A stretch of DNA of 64,000 nt from an uncultured Lachnospiraceae bacterium (lineage in GTDB: Bacteria > Bacillota > Clostridia > Lachnospirales > Lachnospiraceae). The position numbers and the translations under genes are program-made. The notes beneath the pieces were generated by a model, which saw nothing but the letters and a program-made list of their open reading frames with translations, had not been told where the DNA came from and did no database searches. The stretch covers positions 1-64,000 of the forward strand of contig CAMEJJ010000008.1 of assembly GCA_945919795.1 (NCBI GenBank), given 5' to 3'. Position 1 is the stretch's first letter. Each line of letters opens with the position of its first letter. This document shows, piece by piece, positions 21,902 to 31,054 of the stretch.

Positions 21902-23407
21902 ATGTTTTTATATAATTTACTTTCTTTATTCATGATATTTATTTGCATATTGGATATTTGTAAGGTCATAGATTTATCAAAGAAATGGTGCTTTATTACA
22001 TATCTGTTTTTTATGCCACATTTACCGCTTCTCTGGTTTCACTTTTGGATTAATGAGGTTACGGGAAACAGCGGTGCAACAACCTATCTGACTGTAACCA
22101 TATTTGCCATTGCAACGGTGATATTCCAGCTTTATACAACGCTTCGTCTCCACTTCCAGTCTGTTCGGAAGAATAAGACTGATAATCCACGTATCAACAT
22201 CATTTATTCCGGAAGGAATCTGATTCAGTGCGGTCTCTGGGGACTATATTTATTGGTTGTCTGGTATCTCATATGCTATTTTGTTTTGCCAACAAATCCC
22301 TATCAGGAACTAATCGGACATACATTTTCTTTTCTTCCGTCTGTTCATAATACAGCCAAAACCGTCGCCGCCTTGTCATTCGAGGTAATTTATGCAGTAA
22401 TTTTTATCTGGCTATTTTTAATAAACGGTTGCCTACGCATCTTTTTTGGTTCACGGAATTTGGTCATTGGAAAACGTGTTTTTATCCTATTGTTTATGTG
22501 GGTTCCGATTGTACAGCTATACTTAGCCCATATCATGTGTCGTGCGGCAAAGGACGAGTACCTGGTGACAGTAAGCCGTAGCAAACAGGAAGCCTTTACC
22601 AAAACAGATGAATTGTGTCAGACACAATATCCCATTGTCATGGTCCACGGCATTGGTTTTCGTGATTTGCAATACTTTAATTACTGGGGACGAATCCCAC
22701 AAATCTTGCAGCAACACGGAGCAAAGATATATTACGGTCACCAGAATGCCTGGGGAACCATTGAAGACAATGCGGCTGCCATCGCAAAGGTAATCGATAC
22801 AGCGCTGTCTGAAAATAACTGTGAAAAAGTGAATATCATTGCACACTCCAAAGGCGGTCTGGACTGTCGTTACTTAATCACATCCATGGGATATGCGAAT
22901 AAGGTTGCCAGTCTCACAACCATCAACACACCGCATCGCGGATCCGAACTGATTACGTTACTCAACAAGTTACCGGACTATGTCTATCAATACATTGCCA
23001 AGCAATTAAATAAGCCCTTCTTATTGGCGGGTGATACCAAGCCCGACTGCTATGCGGCAAGCAAACAATTAGATCCGGTTTTTTGTGCGGAATTTAATCA
23101 AAAAAATCCCGATGCAGATGGTGTCTATTATCAGAGCTATACTTCTATTATGAAGAATCTCTTCAGCGATTCTTTGTTGTGGCTTCCGTACCTATTGATG
23201 TGCACACAAAAAGGCCGCCAGAATGACGGCCTGGTAGATGCTTCCAGTGCTATATGGGGAGACTTTAAAGGTATTTTCAAAAGCACAAACAATCGCGGTA
23301 TCTCCCATGGTGATATGATTGACTTAAAGCGTGAAGATATCAAAGGTTTTGATGTCTTAAAGAAATTTTATGATATCGTATGTGAATTGAAAAATATGGG
23401 ATATTAA
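21902..23407 (+). CDS. membrane-anchored alpha/beta-hydrolase, triacylglycerol lipase-like
   Basis: N-terminal multi-TM region; PIVMVHGIGFRD, IAHSKGGLDCRYL, NTPHRGSEL motifs. Confidence 0.8.
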   Translation: MFLYNLLSLFMIFICILDICKVIDLSKKWCFITYLFFMPHLPLLWFHFWINEVTGNSGATTYLTVTIFAIATVIFQLYTTLRLHFQSVRKNKTDNPRINIIYSGRNLIQCGLWGLYLLVVWYLICYFVLPTNPYQELIGHTFSFLPSVHNTAKTVAALSFEVIYAVIFIWLFLINGCLRIFFGSRNLVIGKRVFILLFMWVPIVQLYLAHIMCRAAKDEYLVTVSRSKQEAFTKTDELCQTQYPIVMVHGIGFRDLQYFNYWGRIPQILQQHGAKIYYGHQNAWGTIEDNAAAIAKVIDTALSENNCEKVNIIAHSKGGLDCRYLITSMGYANKVASLTTINTPHRGSELITLLNKLPDYVYQYIAKQLNKPFLLAGDTKPDCYAASKQLDPVFCAEFNQKNPDADGVYYQSYTSIMKNLFSDSLLWLPYLLMCTQKGRQNDGLVDASSAIWGDFKGIFKSTNNRGISHGDMIDLKREDIKGFDVLKKFYDIVCELKNMGY

Positions 23408-23410
23408 GCT

Positions 23411-24388
23411 CTATTTCACAATAGCATGTGTTTTCAAATAATCTGTCCAAAGTGGAACATACTGCGCATAAAGATGCACGCCGTCAAAGGTGTATTCTGC
23501 ATTTAAACATCCGTTATCATCACATACCACACTATTTATGTCCAAATAGAACGTATCCCTGCCGTTGTCTAACTCTTTTAGACGCTCATTCCGAACCCGA
23601 ATTGCTTCGTTGTTGATATAATCTCCCTGCGCATCTCTCTCGGCACTGACATTCATAATGCTCATGATATATATGATTGCATCCGGCTGCCATTCATGGA
23701 TTTGATACACCATATCAGAATAATGATTCATGAAATAATCCAGATCGCCTACACCCATATCATTAATTCCAAGCATGATATAAACTTTTTTATATTGTTC
23801 CTGCTGCAGTGCATCCGCAATATTTACCTTCCAGTTACCATCCTTCCATCTGCCTGTGGGATCTTTAAATACTCCGCCAAGTGTCATACCGGATGAACAA
23901 TAATAAGTCGCCTCTTTCCAGTCAGAATACTCATAAAGACTGACAACTCTGGAATCGCCAATAAAGACTGCATCATCAAAATAGTCATCTGAAACTTCAC
24001 AAAAACTCAAAGGGACCTCTGGTTCTTCATTTTCCAAATCATCTGAAGCATTTGTGTGGTTCATGACATTATCCGTATTGTTCTCCATATTGTTGCCAGC
24101 GATATTGTTTTCCGGGTTATCGTCCATGTTACCAGCCGCGTTGTTTTTCAGGTTATCATCCATGCTATTATCACTGCCGCCAGCAATCGAAGCACTTTCA
24201 CCATTCGAATGTAGCTTTCCATCTTCATCTACAGAATTTGCCGACATCGAAATGGTTTCCACAACTTCACTCTCATCCTGACCATGGTCTTTTTTGATTA
24301 GTTCAAGCGGAAAGCCGGTCAGAAGTGAACAAATCAATCCGCCCACAAGTAGCAAAAAAAGATATCTGTAATTCTTCCATTTATTCAT
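23411..24388 (-). CDS. SGNH/GDSL-type hydrolase, secreted/membrane-anchored
   Basis: FIGDSRVVSLYEY, IMLGINDMG, DGVHLYAQYVPLW; Asn-rich linker. Confidence 0.8.
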   Translation of the reverse strand: MNKWKNYRYLFLLLVGGLICSLLTGFPLELIKKDHGQDESEVVETISMSANSVDEDGKLHSNGESASIAGGSDNSMDDNLKNNAAGNMDDNPENNIAGNNMENNTDNVMNHTNASDDLENEEPEVPLSFCEVSDDYFDDAVFIGDSRVVSLYEYSDWKEATYYCSSGMTLGGVFKDPTGRWKDGNWKVNIADALQQEQYKKVYIMLGINDMGVGDLDYFMNHYSDMVYQIHEWQPDAIIYIMSIMNVSAERDAQGDYINNEAIRVRNERLKELDNGRDTFYLDINSVVCDDNGCLNAEYTFDGVHLYAQYVPLWTDYLKTHAIVK

Positions 24389-24402
24389 CTGAAAGTTCCT
24401 CC

Positions 24403-25923
24403 CTAAAATCTAAAATAAAGGAAAGGATTGTTTCCCATGATATGTATGTACCAAACAGCCAGCCAGAATAAAATTACAAGCGCTATCATTCCAATCCTGC
24501 TGTTTTTCAGCTTCCGGTAACATCTGTGCGCCGTCTTTGTACAAAGGAATAGTGCAATCAAAATCGTCACACCATATTTTTGCAACATGGTAATACATAC
24601 GTTGTCATTGACACGAATCCCTTCAAGCAAGCCAAACATTCTGCCAAGATACACGGATAAATCCTGTAAATCTGTGATAGCAAAGCATGTCCAGGATAAT
24701 ACAATGATGAATAACACATAGAAATGTTGCATGGTTGATTTCAAAGTTAATTTTAAATTTAACTTTTTAACTTCTATATATTTATCCTCATTTCTCTCAC
24801 CAAGTTCATCTAAAGTTTTTTCTTCATTTGCCTTTCTGGATACATCTTCTACGGAAATATTCTCTCGATTTTTATGACATGCATATACAATCACTTTTTC
24901 AACCATAATAACAAAACATAACAACATGCCCCATAACACAAAGTTGACACTAATGCCATGCCACAATGCCGTCAAAACCCATACCACAAATAAATTTCGC
25001 AATGTCTTTTTCATTCCGTTTCGGCTTCCTCCGAGCGGAATATAGACATATTTTGCAAACCATCTTCCCAATGTCATATGCCATCTGCGATAAAAATCCC
25101 GGACACTGGTCGCTGTGTATGGAAGATCAAAATTTTTCGGCAGACGGAAGCCAAGCATTTTTCCAAGCCCGATTGCCATCAAGGAATATCCGAAGAAATC
25201 AAAATAAATCTGAAGGGAATAGGAAACAGAACCCATCCACAACAAAAAGGAAGGTGCACTGATATAACCGATTTTGGCAATTTCATTCCAAAGCAGAGAC
25301 AAGCGATCCGCCATCAAAACTTTTAAAATCAATCCAACAGAAAAATCTTTTAATCCGTCATCAAAATCAGTTGAAGAAACAACCGGCCGGTTTAACGTTG
25401 CTGTCACCTCGCGATATGCTACAATCGGACCGGCAACTAACTGCGGAAACATACAAATATAGGTTCCGAGTTTTATAAAAGACGTTTCTGCCGCAATTTC
25501 TCCTCGATAGACATCAATCAAATAAGATATGCTCTGAAACGTAAAGAAGCTAATTCCCAATGGAAGTCCGATTTTTCCCGGCGCAATCTTAAAAATAAGA
25601 AGAAGTGCCAGATTTAGAATAAGCGCAATTAAAAAACACAGTTTATTTAAAAAGCTTCGGGAGATGGATAGATCAGCATTTTTTTCATCAGGCAATTCAA
25701 CTGCAACACTCCTGGAATTTTGAAATACAATGCCTCGCGCCAGAAAATAATTCACAAACATGGATGCAATTAATAAAAATACAAATTTAGGTTCTCCATA
25801 AGCATAAAAAACAAGGCTTCCAAACAGTAATATAACATTACGATAAGAAACTGGTGTTATGTAATATGCAATTAAAAACACAGGTAAAAAAATAAGTATA
25901 AATTCTACAGAAGAAAAAACCAA
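24403..25923 (-). CDS. MBOAT family O-acyltransferase
   Basis: FFTFQSISYLIDVYRGE, DFYRRWHMTLGRWFAKYVYIPLGGSRNG, LTALWHGISVNFVLWG. Confidence 0.93.
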   Translation of the reverse strand: MVFSSVEFILIFLPVFLIAYYITPVSYRNVILLFGSLVFYAYGEPKFVFLLIASMFVNYFLARGIVFQNSRSVAVELPDEKNADLSISRSFLNKLCFLIALILNLALLLIFKIAPGKIGLPLGISFFTFQSISYLIDVYRGEIAAETSFIKLGTYICMFPQLVAGPIVAYREVTATLNRPVVSSTDFDDGLKDFSVGLILKVLMADRLSLLWNEIAKIGYISAPSFLLWMGSVSYSLQIYFDFFGYSLMAIGLGKMLGFRLPKNFDLPYTATSVRDFYRRWHMTLGRWFAKYVYIPLGGSRNGMKKTLRNLFVVWVLTALWHGISVNFVLWGMLLCFVIMVEKVIVYACHKNRENISVEDVSRKANEEKTLDELGERNEDKYIEVKKLNLKLTLKSTMQHFYVLFIIVLSWTCFAITDLQDLSVYLGRMFGLLEGIRVNDNVCITMLQKYGVTILIALFLCTKTAHRCYRKLKNSRIGMIALVILFWLAVWYIHIMGNNPFLYFRF

Positions 25924-25936
25924 AATAAATCAACTC

Positions 25937-26422
25937 TCAATCTACAATAATATCACCATATGTGCCGCCACAGGCTTTGCACAAATCATCCGGAGCCAGC
26001 ATAATCTGACATCCGATTTTGCCTCCACTCACATACATATGTTGTAGATTTTTTGCAGTCTGACTAATCACGGTTTTATACTGCTTTTTCATACCGATGG
26101 CCGTACATCCTCCGCGGACATATCCGGTTACTGCAGTAATATCCTTGACATGAATCATGGAAACGGATTTTTCACCAACGGCTCTGGCAGCTTTTTTCAT
26201 ATCCAGTTCCGCTTCTATGGGCAACACAAAGACAAAGTATTGATTACTGCTCCCCACCGTTACCAACGTTTTATAGACCTGTTCATGCGAAAGTCCGAGA
26301 TGGTCTGCCGTCTGGATACCATCAACAAACTCATCACATTCATAGGATTGATGTGTATATTCTATTTTCATGCGGTCTAAAATCCGCATTGCATTCGTTT
26401 TAACTTCTTTTTGTTTCGCCAT
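25937..26422 (-). CDS. ybaK: YbaK/EbsC-type Cys-tRNA(Pro) deacylase
   Basis: VYKTLVTVGSSNQYFVFVLPIEAELDMKKAARAVGEKSV, YVRGGCTAIGMKKQYKTVI. Confidence 0.9.
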   Translation of the reverse strand: MAKQKEVKTNAMRILDRMKIEYTHQSYECDEFVDGIQTADHLGLSHEQVYKTLVTVGSSNQYFVFVLPIEAELDMKKAARAVGEKSVSMIHVKDITAVTGYVRGGCTAIGMKKQYKTVISQTAKNLQHMYVSGGKIGCQIMLAPDDLCKACGGTYGDIIVD

Positions 26423-26502
26423 AAAATCACCTTCTCTTATGTAATTCGTCACCTAAGAAACAAATCTGACAATCCACAAAGAAAAAGTGAATTTTTTGTT
26501 TC

Positions 26503-27069
26503 TTAACAGTCTTTAAACATCGTCAGTCCAAATACTCCACCGCATATACCACCGACAATATGCGTAAGCTGTGAAATATTATCTCTTACAAACAATCCGT
26601 CTGCAATCTGTCCGCCCAAATACAAAATAACAACAACAATTAATGTCAGCGGAATTTTATCTTCTTTGACGCTGGTTACGGAAGATAAAATAATCATCAT
26701 AAAGACAATACCACTTGCCCCAAGTAAGCCCGTTGAAAAAAAGAGTGTATTGATGATACCGGTCACAAAAGCCGTAATCGTCATCATTATGAGCAGGTTT
26801 TTGGAACCGTATTTTTCTTCCAGCATTGGCCCAACCAAAAGCATCATCATCATGTTATTGACATAGTGTTCTAAATTGGCATGCCCGAGGACATGTAAAA
26901 ACAATCTGGGATACATAAAAAGATCCGTAAATGAGGAACGATATACACAAAACAGAAGATTTGTGGAAAGCCCTCCGGTCAGATATCCCAAAATCAGTAC
27001 AGCAAATGAAATAAAAGCAAAGCTTAACACCACCGGCGCATTATAATCGATTTTCTTTAGTAATTTCAT
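26503..27069 (-). CDS. rhomboid family intramembrane serine protease
   Basis: LFLHVLGHANLEHYVNNMMMMLLVGPMLEEKYG, GASGIVFMMI, HIVGGICGGVFG. Confidence 0.88.
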   Translation of the reverse strand: MKLLKKIDYNAPVVLSFAFISFAVLILGYLTGGLSTNLLFCVYRSSFTDLFMYPRLFLHVLGHANLEHYVNNMMMMLLVGPMLEEKYGSKNLLIMMTITAFVTGIINTLFFSTGLLGASGIVFMMIILSSVTSVKEDKIPLTLIVVVILYLGGQIADGLFVRDNISQLTHIVGGICGGVFGLTMFKDC

Positions 27070-27159
27070 TGTTTTATCCCCCGTCTTATTTAACAATAGA
27101 TAGTATAGCACAATTTATTCTTTTAAACAGTACTCCGGTGAAAATATTTTATCCATGAC

Positions 27160-27969
27160 CTATCCAAATATTTCCAGCTTAATAATTGCAAAAAATTCCC
27201 TCACCGTATAGTGAATCCCAACCGGCAATAACGTGCGGGAAGGAATTCCACACACATTGTCGTGTCCCTGCTTTTGGGCAATCCTGGTAGCACGATAGAT
27301 ATGGAAGCCATTTGATAAAATTCCGACTTTTTCCGTATCTTCCGGTATCATGGTAAAACTGTTTCTGATATTTTCCTCTGTGCTTTTAGACTGATCTTCC
27401 AGTAAAATCCGATCCGGATCAACACCTTTTTCCACCAGATACTCATAGATACACTGTGCTTCGCTCAAATCTTCATTCGGTCCCTGTCCGCCGGATGCTA
27501 TGACGATGGTTTCCGGATTATCTTCCAGATATTCTGCCGCGGCCTGCATCCGCAAAAGTAAGGGCCTGGTCGGCGCACTCCCCCGAATACCGGCTCCAAG
27601 CACAATCATATATGGCAGATCTTGCTCCGGTACGGTATTCATTCCGCCAATCACAAGACTTTCAACATAAACAAAAATAACCAATCCCGTCACAAAACAC
27701 ACTCTGTATAAGATTCGGAATAAAAGCGGAATTTTGATGCGTGCTTTCCCTTTTATCTGCCTTGATAGCATCCAAAACCTAACAAAACAGAAAGCAGCAA
27801 AAAGCGGCCATATCCAGATCCAGGATAGCACCAGACCTGCATATAAAACGCACACCAAAAAGTATCCGATACACAATACGGATAGCAACAAGTACAATAT
27901 GGATTTCACTTTTTTCCAGGTTTTAAACATACAATCTGTATTCCTTTCTATCATATCTCTAGTATACAT
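27160..27969 (-). CDS. YdcF/ElyC-like DUF218 membrane protein
   Basis: YMIVLGAGIRGSAPTRPLLLRMQAAAEYL, IVASGGQGPNEDLSEA, STEENIRNS. Confidence 0.85.
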   Translation of the reverse strand: MYTRDMIERNTDCMFKTWKKVKSILYLLLSVLCIGYFLVCVLYAGLVLSWIWIWPLFAAFCFVRFWMLSRQIKGKARIKIPLLFRILYRVCFVTGLVIFVYVESLVIGGMNTVPEQDLPYMIVLGAGIRGSAPTRPLLLRMQAAAEYLEDNPETIVIASGGQGPNEDLSEAQCIYEYLVEKGVDPDRILLEDQSKSTEENIRNSFTMIPEDTEKVGILSNGFHIYRATRIAQKQGHDNVCGIPSRTLLPVGIHYTVREFFAIIKLEIFG

Positions 27970-28037
27970 CCTGAAATCTTACTACTCAATGATTTATTGA
28001 AGGGATTTAAGTCACCAGTTTTATATAACGATAATAA

Positions 28038-28261
28038 GGTGCAAGTAAATGTTATCGTCAGTTGCAGAGTTCAAAAAGGTTATCTTCTAACTGAATACGG
28101 GAAAGAGATTGAAGTTGATTCGGGTCGTCGTCAAATCGACATCCATGTCGAATGACGACTAAAATTGCCATCCGGGCAATTTCCCCCTTGGTTATTGAGT
28201 ATTCAGTAAGAAGATAAGACCTTTTTATACAATGCAACTGAAGACAACATTTACTTGCACC
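28038..28261 (-). repeat. palindromic mobile-element-like repeat, copy 1 (inverted relative to copy 2)
   Basis: Terminal inverted repeats ggtgcaagtaaatgt/acatttacttgcacc; body is the reverse complement of 36047-36265. Confidence 0.92.
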
Positions 28262-28369
28262 AGCCCATCACCATAGCAGAAATCAAAAAAAGCCCAAAAC
28301 CAGCATTCGGACTTCTTTTGATACGAAACTTTTATGTGATAACAATGTTTTCTCTATATTATCTTACTT

Positions 28370-29263
28370 TTAAAACGAATTGCATCCTATTAACCGCATA
28401 AACTCAGTAACCTCTTTAGTCTCCAAAGCAAGCTCATACCATGATTGTAATTGAGCAGCGTCTCCTGTCTCTTCCAATTTTTCCTGCAATCCTGCCGGAA
28501 TATCTCCCTGCTTTTTGAAATAGGTCAGTATACAACTTATCAAAGTTTTCTCAGATGCTTCATTACGCTCACAGTCAATAATATCTCCCAGTGTCATATA
28601 CTCATTCCTCACTTCCGGCAAGTTTCTTACCTGCTCCACGATCTCATTTAGTTCCTCTGTTGCCTTATCCGTTGCATTTTCTTTTCTGCTGTTCTGAAAG
28701 TAATTCAGCATTGTCCGGATACTTTCATTGCCACCTTTGCTCCCGCCGGTATAGAAATAAATAAACTCTAATCCATCATCATAGCAAAGGTCGGAAACTT
28801 CCATACATTGATTTTTAATACGATACATCATATACCCATAACCAAAAGGATCATAATTTGTAATCGTTATCACGTACAGATTGGGCAATTTCAAAAAATC
28901 ATCTTCTCCACTCTTTAGATGCCTTGCATCTATCTTCGCCTGATAAAAGCGGTTATGTCTGGGCAAATGCACTCTTTTACGAAGATTGGGCTCCAAATCG
29001 TAAATATTTACAGGTTCATTTTCTTCATCTTCTGCCTCAAATTCCTGGATTTCTACATCCATACGGATACCTCTGTGTTCCGGCGTAAATGGCGGAATCA
29101 TTCTTTGAGACAGCACCTTAATCTTTCCGATTTTCCTCTGCAAAAGAACGGACAGTGACATTCTGCAAAACTCTTCTCCAAGCTTTGGTGTTGTCACAAT
29201 GGCGTTCATAAGGAAATCATCCAGTACATTTAATTCCGCTAATGTTTTGTTTGTATAACTCAT
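28370..29263 (-). CDS. Rpn family / PD-(D/E)XK nuclease family transposase-like protein
   Basis: LDDFLMNAIVTTPKLGEEFCRMSLSVLL, RGIRMDVEIQEFE, RKRVHLPRHNRFYQAKIDARHLKSGEDDFLKLPNLYVITITNYDPFG; start at MSYTNK after aaaggagt RBS. Confidence 0.8.
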   Translation of the reverse strand: MSYTNKTLAELNVLDDFLMNAIVTTPKLGEEFCRMSLSVLLQRKIGKIKVLSQRMIPPFTPEHRGIRMDVEIQEFEAEDEENEPVNIYDLEPNLRKRVHLPRHNRFYQAKIDARHLKSGEDDFLKLPNLYVITITNYDPFGYGYMMYRIKNQCMEVSDLCYDDGLEFIYFYTGGSKGGNESIRTMLNYFQNSRKENATDKATEELNEIVEQVRNLPEVRNEYMTLGDIIDCERNEASEKTLISCILTYFKKQGDIPAGLQEKLEETGDAAQLQSWYELALETKEVTEFMRLIGCNSF

Positions 29264-29508
29264 TAGACTCCTTTCCTTGGCGAAATCCATGGTTATACAT
29301 CTTTCTTTTGGTTTTCGCCAACTTTTCATTTTTTCGTGTGAAAATATTGGCGAGATGCCAAAGATGAATGCCAGTCGCAGAAAGACCGGCGAAACGATTT
29401 TCACGGGTTGTAATATTTGATTTACTACAATTGTATAGTAAATTACATTTATCAATTTGTCAATAATATTTTTTTGTTTTATCATTTGCAATATAGATCT
29501 AAATATTT

Positions 29509-29750
29509 CTATCTGCTTCACTGATTTCAAAAATTACCATTGAAATTATCCCCCATGATGTATCAGCATGTTTTATCGAATAGAAGAGTGCTATCTGGGC
29601 ATCCTCCAAAGTATTGCAATCTTCATCCATGAATAAAGTAATCCCCATTTCTGTAGCATATACAGGACCAAGCTCAATCTCTGTTGAACCACATCATTGC
29701 CTGATAATATATCCACTGCCTTTCACAATGTCTTTATAAACGAAATCATA
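29509..29750 (-). pseudogene. degraded ORF fragment (unknown family)
   Basis: Minus strand reads STEIELGPVYATEMGITLFMDEDCNTLEDAQIALFYSIKHADTSWGIISMVIFEISEADRNI without start; upstream reads MISFIKTL*KAVDILSGNDVVQQ in another frame. Confidence 0.45.
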
Positions 29751-29917
29751 TTATGTTCCTTTCGTAGCTGTAATCCTTCCAGACCATTTCCGCCTTCTTG
29801 TGTTTTTCTGCATCGCTTGCAAGAATGCTTCACTCATTGGAAACCAAAAGTGACCTTCGTTCTAAAGCAAAAACACCAGCTAACTTAATGACTGATGCCT
29901 ACACAGTACTTATTATT

Positions 29918-30634
29918 CTATAAACTTAACTCTTGTTTTCTCTTCTCCAACCTTGTATCTACTATTTCTTTAAGATATGTAATTACCTTTCTACAGGTTT
30001 CTTTATTAATGTCAATTTCTCTCTTAAGACAAACCTTTGCATGCACAGAATTCCTACTTTTTCGGATAAAATGTGCTTTTTCACTTGACTCCATCCAATC
30101 AGGTCTTTCAAGTTCCTTAATTTGATCAATATATACATTCAATTGATCCTTCTTTTCCCATCTATATGTTCCATCCGCTTTTTGTACTCTTATTTTGTAG
30201 GGTTCTTCAAAATAATTCTTTCCATCAATTTCCGAAAGCCAATCAAGAAGAAATGCCTCCAAGGCAGAACCAGCAAGAATTAATGTTGCCTTATATGCAC
30301 CAGAAGAATAGCAAGTATCTAACTCATCAACATCTTCTTTCATCGAATCACACAAATGCTGATAATCTGAAACTAAAAAATCAAATATACTCTTATAAAG
30401 ATTCTTTACCTCTTCTGTTTGATCTTTCATGCGTTGAAAACGCTTATAATATGCCAACAAACGTCTTCTCATTGCATACACATTATTCGTTCTAACTTCA
30501 ACATCAATGGATACTCCATTCAGTTCTAAAGAATAATCTGTCACACCAACACCTTTTGTTTTCTGTGTTTTAGTAGTTTGCTCATCATAATCTGAAACAG
30601 CCTTTTTCAAGGCATCCCAATCGATACCATTCAT
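29918..30634 (-). CDS. HEPN/DUF4145-like domain protein
   Basis: YSSGAYKATLILAGSALEAFLLDWL helix and RKSRNSVHA (R-x(4-6)-H-like) motif. Confidence 0.55.
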   Translation of the reverse strand: MNGIDWDALKKAVSDYDEQTTKTQKTKGVGVTDYSLELNGVSIDVEVRTNNVYAMRRRLLAYYKRFQRMKDQTEEVKNLYKSIFDFLVSDYQHLCDSMKEDVDELDTCYSSGAYKATLILAGSALEAFLLDWLSEIDGKNYFEEPYKIRVQKADGTYRWEKKDQLNVYIDQIKELERPDWMESSEKAHFIRKSRNSVHAKVCLKREIDINKETCRKVITYLKEIVDTRLEKRKQELSL

Positions 30635-31054
30635 AATCTCACTTCCATTTCAATAATTTGACACACCCATAGGCATTATATTAACATTTCATATTGCAGT
30701 CATTATATTTTTACAATTCCTTCAACAAGAAAAACTTCATTTTTTAGACAATTTTTCAATATCTATAATCAAAAAAGAGGCCTGTTAGACACATCATCTA
30801 ATTGCCTCCTTACTTTTCCTCATGTACTATTTTTTGACCTTCTCCCTTTATTTCCAAAGTATGCAAAGCTGAATCTCCTGTCTCTTCCAATACATTCAAT
30901 CATCAACACATACAAATCTTATCTCACAAAATCTTTTGAAAAGGAAGCGAAAAATTTACCATCTTTCAGCTTCCTTATTCAATGAATCATATAGTAATTA
31001 TACATATTATAAATAAATAAGAATATGAATATCATTATTATATCTGTATGTAAT

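Noticed and set aside
28370-29530. Full 386-aa ORF for the Rpn-like protein
   Set aside because: A strong RBS and family-typical N-terminus indicate the start at 29263; the extra N-terminus is non-coding sequence.
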